Shown: positions 18,110 to 27,029, counted from the stretch's first letter. The stretch is DNA of 64,000 nucleotides from Spirochaetota bacterium (GCA_016933025.1 JAFGBT010000043.1:1-64000); one strand, 5' to 3'. The notes: generated by a model from the sequence alone, not told the origin. Numbers and translations are program-made.

Positions 18110-19528
18110 ATGAATGTGACCCTGAAGGAATCAAGCCTTGAAAAATTTTTCAATCCTTCCTCAGTTGTAATTATTGGAGCTTCAAACGCTCCTTTTAACC
18201 TCGGCGCGACAATCTGCAAATGTCTTAAGGAATATATATCATACAGGGGTACCGTATATGCCATAAACAGGGCCGGTGAGGCAGTGTGCGGCTGCGATGG
18301 TTTCACTTCCGTACATGACCTTACGGAGCCGGTAGAACTGGCGGTAATCATTACGCCGGCGCGTGTTGTGCCGCAATTTGTACGGGATTGCGGTGCGAAA
18401 GGAATACAGCATATCGTCATAGAAAGCTCGGGGTTTTCGGAGCAGGGTGATGAAGGGAAGCGGCTTCAATCGGAGATTGACGAGGCCGCGCGGCAGTACG
18501 GAATGAGGATACTCGGCCCCAACTGTCTGGGGGTCCTGGACATACAATCACGTTTCTGTTGTTTCTACGGCGCCTATCCTGAAATAGTTGAGGTATTTGA
18601 CAAGCCGGGCGGCGTATCCTACATTATACAGAGCGGCGGGGTGGGTGTGCTATTGCTTGAGTCGCTCATGACCGACGTGCAGGGGCCCCATAAAATGGTG
18701 AGCATAGGCAATAAGTCGGACGTGGACGAGGCCGACCTGATAGAATATTTCAATCGTGACGGGACCCAGGTAATCGCGATCTACCTGGAGCATGTTGGGA
18801 ACGGTGAGAAGCTCATGAGCATGGCACGGCGGGTATCGAAGCCGATACTGGTCTTCAAGTCGGGGAGGACCGCCGAGGGGACTGCGGCCGCGCTCTCGCA
18901 CACGGCGGGAATGGCTAGTAACGACGCCGTGTTCGAAAGCGCCTGCCGACAGGCCGGAATTATCCGGCTGAGATCGGTCGGCGAGCTCCATTCCATGCCG
19001 AAAATGCTCACCGAGATGCCGTTGCTCAGGGGCAACCGGATTGCCGTCTTCACCAACTCCGGCGCCTTCGGGAGCATTTCGGCCGACCTGATGGTGGAGG
19101 CCGGCCTGGCTTTGCCGCGACTCGGGGCCGCATCTAGGGAGCTTCTCGCTAAGATCGGCGGTGTTTTCAACATCAACAACCCGGTCGACATCGGGCCGGC
19201 GCCGCCCCAGACCTATCTCGATATATTTGAAATTCTTCTTTCAGACAAAGAAATTGACGGACTCCTCCTGATGTCGAGCATTTGGCGTGAATTTATCATT
19301 GACGTTATGAAGGAGCTCGTTGAAATGTGTAAACGGTACGATAAACCCGCGGCGATATATACGCCCAATTCAGTCGCCAGGATACTGTCGGTAAGAAAGG
19401 AGTTCGGCCTCCCGCTGTTTGATACGGCGGAGGAAGCGGTACGGGCCCTGGCCGTATCTCACGAGCAGTTCAGATATCATCGGAAAAAGGAGAATCCGTA
19501 TGCAAGAAATCATCAAGAAAGCGCTTGA
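18110..19528 (+). CDS. ADP-forming acyl-CoA synthetase, alpha-type (CoA-binding) subunit
   Basis: The protein has the CoA-binding Rossmann domain (SSVVIIGASNAPFNLGA near the start), then the succinyl-CoA-ligase-like flavodoxin domains. The phosphohistidine is probably His264 in ALSHTAG. Such NDP-forming synthetases convert acyl-CoA plus ADP and phosphate to acid, CoA and ATP, or run in reverse. The ATG at 18110 follows GAGGTGGG; a GTG at 18098 lies inside the operator and is rejected. The ATP-grasp subunit gene overlaps its end by 29 bases, so the two form one enzyme. The substrate (acetyl, propionyl, branched or aryl acyl) cannot be read from sequence. Confidence 0.9.
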   Translation: MNVTLKESSLEKFFNPSSVVIIGASNAPFNLGATICKCLKEYISYRGTVYAINRAGEAVCGCDGFTSVHDLTEPVELAVIITPARVVPQFVRDCGAKGIQHIVIESSGFSEQGDEGKRLQSEIDEAARQYGMRILGPNCLGVLDIQSRFCCFYGAYPEIVEVFDKPGGVSYIIQSGGVGVLLLESLMTDVQGPHKMVSIGNKSDVDEADLIEYFNRDGTQVIAIYLEHVGNGEKLMSMARRVSKPILVFKSGRTAEGTAAALSHTAGMASNDAVFESACRQAGIIRLRSVGELHSMPKMLTEMPLLRGNRIAVFTNSGAFGSISADLMVEAGLALPRLGAASRELLAKIGGVFNINNPVDIGPAPPQTYLDIFEILLSDKEIDGLLLMSSIWREFIIDVMKELVEMCKRYDKPAAIYTPNSVARILSVRKEFGLPLFDTAEEAVRALAVSHEQFRYHRKKENPYARNHQESA

Positions 19529-20177
19529 GCGGGGTCAACGGGCGCTGTCGGAATATGATTCCAAGAAGGTAATTGAATCCGTGGGGATACCAGTTACCAG
19601 GGAGAAGCTCGCATGTTCCGGGGACGAGGCCGTGGTGTTGGCGGAGGAGATAGGCTACCCGGTGGCGATGAAGGGCTGCTCCGATAAGGCGGCCCACAAG
19701 ACCGAAATGGGCCTGGTGAAGTTGAAGCTCACCACGGCCGACGAAGTCAGGAAAGCATACGACGAAATCGTCGGGAAGGGGGTCGAGCTCGACGGCGTGC
19801 TGGTGCAGGAGATGGTGAAGGGCGACCGGGAGTTTGTCATCGGGCTGAGCCGTGACCCGCAGTTCGGTCCATGCGTCATGTTCGGCATCGGCGGTATTTT
19901 CACCGAGGTCATCAAGGACGTGAGCTTCAGGGTTGCCCCCCTTACCGAGCTCGACGCAGAGGAGATGATCGACGAGATACGCATGAAGAAGCTCCTCGGG
20001 GAATTCAGGGGGAGCCCGGCGGTGGACCGGAAGCAGCTGGTGAAGGCGCTGGTCGGCATCGGTGATATCGGCTACAAACATAACGAGATTGCCGAGATCG
20101 ATATCAACCCGCTTATCATTGCCGGCAGCAGTCCCGTAGTAGTTGACGCGCTGGTCGTTCTGAACAACCCGAATTGA
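19500..20177 (+). CDS. ADP-forming acyl-CoA synthetase, beta-type (ATP-grasp) subunit
   Basis: The 225-residue protein is an ATP-grasp domain of the acyl-CoA synthetase type, with GYPVAMKG, the strand DGVLVQEMVKGDREFVIG, the metal-binding loop FGIGGIFTEV, and AEIDINPLI near the end. It binds ADP/ATP and exchanges phosphate with the histidine of the alpha subunit. I chose ATG at 19500 behind AAAGGAG; earlier in-frame starts lie inside the alpha gene. The 60046 gene has the same two parts in one chain. A stem-loop follows the stop at 20188-20215. Confidence 0.9.
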   Translation: MQEIIKKALERGQRALSEYDSKKVIESVGIPVTREKLACSGDEAVVLAEEIGYPVAMKGCSDKAAHKTEMGLVKLKLTTADEVRKAYDEIVGKGVELDGVLVQEMVKGDREFVIGLSRDPQFGPCVMFGIGGIFTEVIKDVSFRVAPLTELDAEEMIDEIRMKKLLGEFRGSPAVDRKQLVKALVGIGDIGYKHNEIAEIDINPLIIAGSSPVVVDALVVLNNPN

Positions 20178-20187
20178 CGGGGAGCCT

Positions 20188-20215
20188 GGAGGCGAGGACT
20201 CGAGAACTCGCCTCC
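20188..20215 (+). terminator. Stem-loop after the synthetase operon
   Basis: GGAGGCGAG (20188-20196) pairs perfectly with CTCGCCTCC (20207-20215) around a 10-base loop. No T run follows, so intrinsic termination is uncertain; it may stabilise the 3' end. Confidence 0.4.
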
Positions 20216-20302
20216 ATAAATAAACCGGCCACAATCCTCCTTGACAGTCTATCAAACCGCATCTATTATGTCTCGCACTAACTTCCCGTTTGAGGCGGGG
20301 AT

Positions 20303-21913
20303 ATGCGCGACTCATTAATGATGAAGGATTTGATTCGAAATAAGGCCAAACGTATCCTGACGCCTGTCGCGTTGATTGTTATCTGCGCCGGGTGCGCAGG
20401 CATTATGCCGCCGCGCGACCCCTATACCCTTAACGTCCATATGGGTGCCGAGCCGGGCACGCTGAACCCTATCACCGCGACAGACGCCTATTCCCATGCG
20501 ATCAATCTCAGGATCTACGAAACTCTGGTCGACCGCGATTACGATACCCTTCAGGTAAAACCGCAGCTGGCGGAGCGGTGGGAAATAACCCCGGACAAGC
20601 GCCAGTTCCGCTTTTATCTGAAAAAAGGGGTGCTCTGGAGCGACGGAGCCGAGTTTACTGCCGAGGATGTGGTCTATTCCTATAATCGCATAATGGACCC
20701 CAAGGTCTCAAGCGCCCAGCTTAAAGTCTATTATATCGACATCAAGAGGTGCAGGAAGATCGGCAAATACGCGGTTGAATTCACCTATTCGCGTCCCTAT
20801 TACCTGGCGCTCATCTTTTGCGGCGGCATGCCGATCGTGCCGAAGCACATCTTCGACGACGGCACAGATTTCAATACGCATAAGAACAACCGTTTCCCCA
20901 TCGGGACCGGGCCCTACCGGTTCGACCGGTGGGAGACAGGTAAGAGCATAGTACTCGTCCGCAACGAGCTCTATCGTGGGAAAAAGCCTGAAATACGGAG
21001 GGTGGTCTACAAGATCATCGGGGAGGGCAGCGTCGCCCTTCAGATGCTCAAGAAGGGCGAGATCGATCTGATGGGCGTGCGCGACATTGAATGGGTGCGC
21101 CAGACTAATTCGAAAAAGTTTACCGATAATTTCTACAAGCTCAAGTACTACATGCCCACCTTCAGCTACATAGGCTGGAACTCTCAGCGGCCGTTTTTCA
21201 GTGATCGGCGCGTCCGTCTCGCGATGACACACCTGATCAACCGCAAGGAGATATTGGACAAGCTCCTCTTCGGCCTGGGCAAAATCGTCACCGGTCCTTT
21301 TTACTTTTTCGGTAAAAGCTATAATCAAAAACTGAAGCCGTGGCCCTATGACCCGGCGCGCGCACGGCAACTCCTGAGAGAAGCGGGATGGATAGACCGG
21401 GACGGAGACGGCGTGCTCGACAGGGACGGGAAGAAGTTCGCATTCACCTTTACCATATCGTCGGGGAGCAAGTTCGCGGAGCGACTGGTAAGCATCCTGA
21501 AAGAAGACTTTGCAAAAGCCGGGATAGAGATGGACATTACCCGGTTTGAATGGGCCGTTTTTCTCGACAAGATACAGAGTAGGAATTTCGATGCCACTTC
21601 ACTCGGGTGGTCGGACCCCGATTTTCAGGACGATCCGTACCAGATATGGCATTCTTCCCAGATACAGGGGGGATCGAACTACATCGGGTTCAGCAACGCC
21701 GAGGCCGACCGGATAATAGAAGCGGCCCGCAAGGAATTCGACGAGGGGAAGAGGATCAGGATGTACCACCGGTTTCATGAAATTTTACATGAGGAACAGC
21801 CTTATACCTTCATGTATACCAGCCCGGCCCTGGCGGTCGTAAGCAAGCGCTTCTCCAATGTTACGGTGCATACGCGGGGAATGAATTTTCTTGAATGGAA
21901 GGTGAGAAGATAG
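20303..21913 (+). CDS. Peptide/nickel-type ABC transporter substrate-binding lipoprotein
   Basis: The 536-residue protein belongs to solute-binding family 5 (OppA/DppA-like). A lipoprotein signal with lipobox-like CAGC lies near residues 20-32. The mature part starts with the family pattern EPGTLNPITATDAYSHAI and contains the VYSYNRIMDP and FNSEVFD-type regions. It would capture oligopeptides or similar solutes outside the inner membrane. GAGGCGGGG precedes the ATG. The two permease genes follow directly (one base, then a four-base overlap). No ATPase gene is present, so the transporter must borrow ATPases encoded elsewhere. The ligand is unknown. Confidence 0.9.
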   Translation: MRDSLMMKDLIRNKAKRILTPVALIVICAGCAGIMPPRDPYTLNVHMGAEPGTLNPITATDAYSHAINLRIYETLVDRDYDTLQVKPQLAERWEITPDKRQFRFYLKKGVLWSDGAEFTAEDVVYSYNRIMDPKVSSAQLKVYYIDIKRCRKIGKYAVEFTYSRPYYLALIFCGGMPIVPKHIFDDGTDFNTHKNNRFPIGTGPYRFDRWETGKSIVLVRNELYRGKKPEIRRVVYKIIGEGSVALQMLKKGEIDLMGVRDIEWVRQTNSKKFTDNFYKLKYYMPTFSYIGWNSQRPFFSDRRVRLAMTHLINRKEILDKLLFGLGKIVTGPFYFFGKSYNQKLKPWPYDPARARQLLREAGWIDRDGDGVLDRDGKKFAFTFTISSGSKFAERLVSILKEDFAKAGIEMDITRFEWAVFLDKIQSRNFDATSLGWSDPDFQDDPYQIWHSSQIQGGSNYIGFSNAEADRIIEAARKEFDEGKRIRMYHRFHEILHEEQPYTFMYTSPALAVVSKRFSNVTVHTRGMNFLEWKVRR

Positions 21914-21914
21914 G

Positions 21915-22916
21915 ATGAAGAAATACATTCTGAAACGGATCCTCCTTATCGTTCCCACGCTGCTGGGAATAACCTTCATTACATATATGATGATACGGCT
22001 GGCGCCCGGCGACTATACCAAGCTGCAAATGGGTATGGAAGGCGCCCTCAAGAGCGGTTCCGTCTCGATGGAGATCCTCGAGCAGGAAAAGAAGCTCTAC
22101 GGACTTGACAAGCCGATTATCATTGGCTATGCGGACTGGCTTCTCAGGACCGTCAGGGGCGACTGGGGCACCTCACGCAAGGACGGCAGGCCGGTCAGCA
22201 CGATCATCAAGGAGAAGCTGCCGATAACCCTGGCCCTGAATCTGATATCGATGATACTGATATACATCATATCAATCCCGATGGGGATACTGTCGGCGGT
22301 TAAAAAGGACAGCCTCTTTGACCGGGGAACGAGCCTTGTTCTGTTCGTGCTCTATTCGCTCCCCACGTTCTGGATAGGGCTGCTGCTTATACTGTATCTC
22401 GGCAGCGGTGAATATCTCAACCTGTTTCCCCTCGGCGGCAAGAGCTCGGACTGGGCGGCTGACGCCGGTTTCTTCATCTGGTTCCTTGACAGAAGCTGGC
22501 ATCTTGTGCTCCCGGTGATAACGCTCACCTACGGGGGGTTCGCCTTCCTGGCACGCTACACCAGGGCAAACATGCTCGAGGTCATCAACCAGCAGTATAT
22601 CATGACGGCGCGCGCCAAGGGCCTGTCGGAAAAAAAGGTCATTTTCCTCCACGCCTTCCGAAACAGCCTGATCCCACTGATCACTCTTATGGCCACGCTT
22701 CTCCCGGGGCTTCTCGGCGGGAGCGTGATCGTGGAATCCATCTTTTCTGTCCCGGGCATGGGGATGCTGGCCTTTGAAGCGATACTCTCACGGAACATCC
22801 CGGTAATCATGGCTATTGAGACGATAGCGGCGGGGCTGACGCTGGCGGGCATACTTATCGCCGACCTCACGTACGCTCTGGTCGATCCGAGGATACGGCT
22901 GGAGGCGAAGATATGA
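21915..22916 (+). CDS. ABC transporter permease, OppB/DppB type
   Basis: The 333-residue inner-membrane protein has six predicted helices and starts with the OppB-type sequence ILKRILLIVPTLLGITFI. The binding-protein-dependent transport signature with the ATPase-contact loop lies around YIMTARAKGLSEKKVIFLHA, and the C-terminal PGMGMLAFEAI region is typical. It forms half of the translocation channel with the OppC-like product downstream. It begins one base after the binding-protein gene and ends in an ATGA overlap with the next permease. Confidence 0.93.
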   Translation: MKKYILKRILLIVPTLLGITFITYMMIRLAPGDYTKLQMGMEGALKSGSVSMEILEQEKKLYGLDKPIIIGYADWLLRTVRGDWGTSRKDGRPVSTIIKEKLPITLALNLISMILIYIISIPMGILSAVKKDSLFDRGTSLVLFVLYSLPTFWIGLLLILYLGSGEYLNLFPLGGKSSDWAADAGFFIWFLDRSWHLVLPVITLTYGGFAFLARYTRANMLEVINQQYIMTARAKGLSEKKVIFLHAFRNSLIPLITLMATLLPGLLGGSVIVESIFSVPGMGMLAFEAILSRNIPVIMAIETIAAGLTLAGILIADLTYALVDPRIRLEAKI

Positions 22917-23890
22917 GGCGCGGATACTGGCCGAGAGTATGGAGGGAATTCAAAAGGAACCGGCTTGCATTCGGCGGGCTGATCTTCGTCAGCTTCCTGT
23001 TCCTCGCTGCCATTTTCGCGCCGCTTCTTGCAAATAACAGGCCGTATATCTACTCTGACAAGGGGCGCGTCTATTTCCCGCTCTTTTATAATTATCCTGA
23101 CCTGAAGGACGTCGATCTCCGCGATGAGAAGCACGCGGGATTCAAGATATTTCCTCCTGTTGCCTACTCGTATTCAGAGTACGACCTTGATTCAATCGTT
23201 ATCCCGCCATGCGCCAGGCATATCATGGGCACCGACGAGCAGGGGAGGGACCTGATGGCGCGGATGATCCACGGAAGCAGGGTGTCTATCTTTATCGGGT
23301 TCATCGCCGTGTTTATATATGTCTTGATAGGCATTATCATCGGGGCAATCGCAGGATACTACGGCGGCTGGGTCGACATTGCCATATCCCGTTTTATCGA
23401 GGTCATCATGTGCTTCCCGACCTTTTTCCTCATACTGACCATCCTCGCGCTGGTGGGGCCGAGCATCGCGAGCGTGATGGTCGTCATCGGTCTCACCGGC
23501 TGGACCGGCATTGCCCGCATAGTCCGCGGGGAGTTCCTGAAATTACGCGAAGCAGATTTCGTGGTGGCTTCCCGGGCGGTGGGGGCGCGGGACGCCTGGA
23601 TCATAATACGGCACATCCTCCCCAACTCGCTTGCGCCGGTGCTCGTTTCGGCGACCTTCGGTATCGCGTCGACGATCCTCATCGAATCCTCCCTCAGCTT
23701 CCTCGGTTTCGGGGTGCAGCCCCCGACGCCGAGCTGGGGCGACATCCTCTCGCAGTCAAGGGACTTCATGGATTTCGCCTGGTGGTTAACGCTGATACCC
23801 GGATTCGCAATATTCCTTACGATTACGGCCTATAACCTGGTCGGGGAGGGCCTTCAGGACGCCATCGATCCGAAGTCAATTAGTAAATGA
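22913..23890 (+). CDS. ABC transporter permease, OppC/DppC type
   Basis: The 325-residue partner permease has an N-terminal helix (about residues 22-42), a large periplasmic loop that is longer than usual (about 43-125, holding MGTDEQGRDL), and five further helices with the coupling-helix motif VVASRAVGARDAWIIIRHILPN. It starts by a four-base overlap with the OppB-type gene. OppD and OppF ATPase genes usually come next; here the strand instead enters a repeat-rich gap. Confidence 0.93.
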   Translation: MRRGYWPRVWREFKRNRLAFGGLIFVSFLFLAAIFAPLLANNRPYIYSDKGRVYFPLFYNYPDLKDVDLRDEKHAGFKIFPPVAYSYSEYDLDSIVIPPCARHIMGTDEQGRDLMARMIHGSRVSIFIGFIAVFIYVLIGIIIGAIAGYYGGWVDIAISRFIEVIMCFPTFFLILTILALVGPSIASVMVVIGLTGWTGIARIVRGEFLKLREADFVVASRAVGARDAWIIIRHILPNSLAPVLVSATFGIASTILIESSLSFLGFGVQPPTPSWGDILSQSRDFMDFAWWLTLIPGFAIFLTITAYNLVGEGLQDAIDPKSISK

Positions 23891-24020
23891 TAGTAACTTA
23901 ATTGTGCTGAAAAAATCTGATTATATATAATTTTTGAGAAACATTGAATGCATCTGTCTTTGCGGGGAGTCCCGATATAATCAGGAGGGCGAATCATGAC
24001 TCGATGGTTTTTATTCAGAG

Positions 24021-24108
24021 CCCCTTGACTGCGTTCGGGATAAACTCCGACAAAGGGGGTGTCACCATGAGCCCCTCGACTGCACTCGGGACAGGTTTCG
24101 TCGAAGGG
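24021..24108. repeat. Two copies of a CCCCT(C/T)GACTGC... dispersed repeat
   Basis: Copy one (24021-24058) and copy two (24072-24108) share the layout CCCCTyGACTGCrytCGGGA followed by a diverged GTCGAAGGG-like end, so each can fold back on itself. The 15-mer TCGGGATAAACTCCG in copy one (24035-24049) recurs exactly at 62588-62602. Confidence 0.65.
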
Positions 24109-24132
24109 TGAAGAGGCCTGCCAGGTGCTTTC

Positions 24133-24169
24133 CCGTGTCCATGTCTCGACTACGCTCGACATGACACGG
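24133..24169. repeat. Strong hairpin repeat
   Basis: CCGTGTC-c-ATGTC on the left pairs with GACATGACACGG on the right with a single bulged C; the inner part CTCGACTACGCTCGA extends the stem. It belongs to the same style of dispersed intergenic repeat and has no T run. Confidence 0.6.
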
Positions 24170-24229
24170 TGGAGTGCTCTCATAACGAGATGGTATTGGT
24201 TGTATGAATTATTTATTGGAACTGCTATT

Positions 24230-25135
24230 ATGAAAAACGTGTTTTACCTTATTCCCATCATACTTATTTACAACTCCTGCCTGTTGCTGCCGCGCAACGC
24301 GACCACCGCCGATTTCCTTCCGCGCGAGACTGACGTCCCGGGATGGGTCATTACTGGCAGGGCGCGGATTGAAGGTGAAAAAAAGACGGTACAGATCAGT
24401 CCCCTTTACGGCGAGTATGACCCGGCGGAGATGTCGGCAGCCGAATACGAGTATCTCTCCGACAGGAGCAAAATGGTGCGGGTTGAATTGATTAAACTGA
24501 GGTCCACGCTGGACGCCTTCGGCTTGTATAGCCGTATGCGGGGCCTGGAGGTGGCCGCGCTCAGCCCCGAAGACACGGCTTGTTCTCTGTCCAACGGGAT
24601 ATTCTCGCGAACGGGTAAATACTGCTTCCGTGTCTCCGGTTCGGGCCTTGGCGACCAGGATGCCGGCGTTCCGGAGCTCTTCCGGGGCGTGGTGATGCAG
24701 AACCTGAAGGCCCATGCGGGGGGAGAGCCGTTGCCGGACCACCTATTCCTCTTTTCCGAAAAGCGCTCGACCGCCGGGATCGTGTATTACAAGAAGGGCG
24801 TTGACACGCTCCCCGGCCTCAACGGCCTGTCGATCATTCGGCGGCTCCTCGGAGGGAAACAATATGACATTGCCTACGCACGGTTCAACACGGCCCTCGA
24901 TGCGGAGCAGGAATTCCAGAAGCTACTCAAGGCCGGGGGAGACGCTTTTATCCTGTCAAGGATCGGGAACCTGCAGCCCGCCATCAGGATCGTCGGTGCC
25001 GGCGAGCATATTTTTATATCGCACCATAAACAGTGGATTTTTGGGGTCATGAATGCCGATACTATGGGTGAGGGGAACAGGATTTTCATCTACCTGTATG
25101 GGGAGATTAAGAAAAAAGTCGGCGCAAACCAATGA
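24230..25135 (+). CDS. DUF6599-like putative lipoprotein
   Basis: The 301-residue protein starts with a hydrophobic signal and a Cys at residue 17 (IYNSC), compatible with a loose lipobox. After FLPRETDVPGW it has a region like DUF6599 proteins, ending in the LDAFGLYSRMRG motif, with Cys residues in a second segment (TACSLSNG and KYCFRV). Function is unknown. I chose ATG at 24230, because the longer open frame starts inside the repeat hairpin and adds a non-signal-like leader. The phosphoesterase gene starts 31 bases later, so the three genes 24230-27029 may form an operon. Confidence 0.6.
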   Translation: MKNVFYLIPIILIYNSCLLLPRNATTADFLPRETDVPGWVITGRARIEGEKKTVQISPLYGEYDPAEMSAAEYEYLSDRSKMVRVELIKLRSTLDAFGLYSRMRGLEVAALSPEDTACSLSNGIFSRTGKYCFRVSGSGLGDQDAGVPELFRGVVMQNLKAHAGGEPLPDHLFLFSEKRSTAGIVYYKKGVDTLPGLNGLSIIRRLLGGKQYDIAYARFNTALDAEQEFQKLLKAGGDAFILSRIGNLQPAIRIVGAGEHIFISHHKQWIFGVMNADTMGEGNRIFIYLYGEIKKKVGANQ

Positions 25136-25165
25136 AATGCCGGACGGCAAGCCGGGAGAACGCGG

Positions 25166-25819
25166 GTGCATTATATCATCGGCGATATACATGGGTATTA
25201 CGACAGGCTTGTCAATTTGTTTACCAAATTGGCGAAGCTTGTGACTGATGATGACACGGTTATTTTCCTCGGAGATTATATCGATCGTGGAGCGCATTCA
25301 TACGAGGTGATTGATTTCCTGGTGTATCTCCGACAGTCTGAGACGATGAAAACTGTTTTTCTGAAAGGGAACCACGAGGATATGTTCATGTCATATCTGA
25401 AGGGGGAGGACGGGGCAGGATCGTTCCTGTTCAACGGCGGGGACGCCACGCTGAGGAGCTACGCCGCGCGCGGCGCCGACAAGAATCTCCCAGGCCATCA
25501 CCGCGAGTTCTTCGGCTGCCTGCGGCTCTTTTACGAGGGAGAGGATTTTATAGCGGTCCACGCGGGTCTCAACCCGAGAATTGACTCGCTGGAGTCGCAG
25601 GACGAACACGATCTTCTCTGGATTCGCGAAAAATTTTTCAGGGCCGACAGGCGCTGGAGTAAAACGGTCATTTTCGGGCACACTCCGGTCACCTATCTGT
25701 CCGGCGGCCCTGTGTACATCGACGAGGCGAGGAACATCATAGGGATAGATTCCGGGGTAATATTCGGAAAGCCGTTGACCTGTCTCGCCTGGCCCGAACG
25801 AAGAATAATAACGGGTTAA
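25166..25819 (+). CDS. PPP-family metallophosphoesterase (serine/threonine phosphatase-like)
   Basis: The 217-residue protein carries all metal-binding motifs of the calcineurin-like PPP family: GDIHG (residues 6-10), GDYIDRG, GNHE, a late HAG, and GHTP. Bacterial members dephosphorylate phosphoproteins or dinucleoside polyphosphates; which one is unclear here. The GTG at 25166 follows GGGAGA. It is flanked by a DUF6599-like lipoprotein and an FGE-like secreted protein, four bases from the latter, so it is probably cotranscribed with them. Confidence 0.88.
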   Translation: MHYIIGDIHGYYDRLVNLFTKLAKLVTDDDTVIFLGDYIDRGAHSYEVIDFLVYLRQSETMKTVFLKGNHEDMFMSYLKGEDGAGSFLFNGGDATLRSYAARGADKNLPGHHREFFGCLRLFYEGEDFIAVHAGLNPRIDSLESQDEHDLLWIREKFFRADRRWSKTVIFGHTPVTYLSGGPVYIDEARNIIGIDSGVIFGKPLTCLAWPERRIITG

Positions 25820-25823
25820 CACT

Positions 25824-27029
25824 ATGAAGCGGACAACGTCGAAATCTCTCTCTACAATGCTGGTCGCCCTGGTGTCGTGGTCATGGGCGTTAACGGGCGC
25901 GGGAGCGGTTGATTTTGATATTCTGGGCAGGGTCGAATCGAGGGGCAAGGACAGCAGGCTTGCCATCCTCTTTGAAATAGAACCGTCGGTAAAGTCATAT
26001 TATGTTGTCAGCGACAAGACCGTATACGGCCGCATCGAGATCCTAAGCGTTGTTTACAACCGGAGCGGCAGCTATCGGTACAGGGCCATTGCCGTCTTCA
26101 CACCGGCAAACAAGGCATATGTCAGGTTGATACGCGCCGGTGATGACATAGCCCTCGTGAAACGATCGACAAAAACAGAGAAGCAAGTCCAGGACAGGTT
26201 CGTTATCGAGGAGAAACGGTATCGGAAGAGCGTTTTCTCGGCTCCGGACGGGAGACGGATGGTGCTGGTGCCGGAGGGGAAATTCATGTTCGGCTCTGAT
26301 GAGGGTGACCGGGACGAGTCGCCGGAACAGTCGGTCTTCCTCGATAATTATTACATCGATAAATACGAAGTTTCCAATGATGACTACATGAAGTTCGTTA
26401 GGGCCGCGAACGCGAAGCCGCCTCTATCGTGGAAGGGGCGTTCCTTCAAAGAGGCCGAAAGACGCCTGCCGGTCCAGGTGACCTTTCACGAGGCGGAAGC
26501 ATACGCGCGGTGGGCGGGGAAGCGCCTGCCAACCGAGGAGGAGTGGGAGAAAGCCGCCCGGGGGACCGGGGCAGTTCCCGGCACCGGCGGCGGCAAGACG
26601 TTGCAGTACCCGTGGGGCGGCAGGTTCGATCCGGCGCGGGCAAATTCCGCTGATTTTTGGTCTGCAGAAACAATCGGGGCCCATATAAAGATGCGTTTCG
26701 GAATTAGAGAAAAGGGTCTGATGCCGGTTGATGCGTTTGATCCTGAGGGGGCCTCGCCATACGGCGCGGTCAATATGTCGGGAAATGCCCGTGAATGGAC
26801 ATGCTCGTGGTATATGCCATACAGCGGGAACAGTTCAAGGCGGGGATGGGAATACCGGCGTTATGGACAGCAGTACAAGGTGGTCCGCGGCGGGGCATGG
26901 TACAGCCCCCGGTATCGGTTGAGGGTGACGAGCAGGGAAACCGGCGGCAAGCCGAACCTGTACGCAGACAACCTTGCCGGGTTCAGATGCGTTAAAGATG
27001 TTGAGGTTGTTGACCTGGAAGAAAAATAG
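25824..27029 (+). CDS. Exported FGE/SUMF1-like protein lacking the catalytic cysteines
   Basis: The 401-residue protein has a signal peptide (about 1-28), an N-terminal domain of unknown type (30-140) and a C-terminal formylglycine-generating-enzyme-like fold (about 145-392) with VPEGKFMFGS, RLPTEEEWEKAARG, NMSGNAREWTCSWY and VVRGGAWYSPRYRLRVTSR. In active formylglycine-generating enzymes a Cys lies in the region after RGG; here it is Cys-free. It is therefore unlikely to oxidise sulfatases and is more likely a binding or structural member, as seen in many bacterial FGE-fold proteins. No sulfatase gene is near. Confidence 0.85.
   Translation: MKRTTSKSLSTMLVALVSWSWALTGAGAVDFDILGRVESRGKDSRLAILFEIEPSVKSYYVVSDKTVYGRIEILSVVYNRSGSYRYRAIAVFTPANKAYVRLIRAGDDIALVKRSTKTEKQVQDRFVIEEKRYRKSVFSAPDGRRMVLVPEGKFMFGSDEGDRDESPEQSVFLDNYYIDKYEVSNDDYMKFVRAANAKPPLSWKGRSFKEAERRLPVQVTFHEAEAYARWAGKRLPTEEEWEKAARGTGAVPGTGGGKTLQYPWGGRFDPARANSADFWSAETIGAHIKMRFGIREKGLMPVDAFDPEGASPYGAVNMSGNAREWTCSWYMPYSGNSSRRGWEYRRYGQQYKVVRGGAWYSPRYRLRVTSRETGGKPNLYADNLAGFRCVKDVEVVDLEEK

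Larger units (their letters stand above)
23891..24229. other. Repeat-rich gap after the permease genes
   Basis: This 339-base stretch holds a possible promoter (TTGTGC 23902-23907, TATAAT 23926-23931, 18-bp spacer), a strong Shine-Dalgarno site AGGAGGG (23983-23989) with a 10-codon open frame at 23996-24028, two related repeats (24021-24108), and a strong hairpin (24133-24169). No larger gene is supported. The 10-codon frame ends just inside the first repeat and could be a truncated gene start or a leader peptide. Confidence 0.5.

Noticed and set aside
25824..27029. Sulfatase-activating enzyme
   Set aside because: No catalytic cysteines and no sulfatase nearby.
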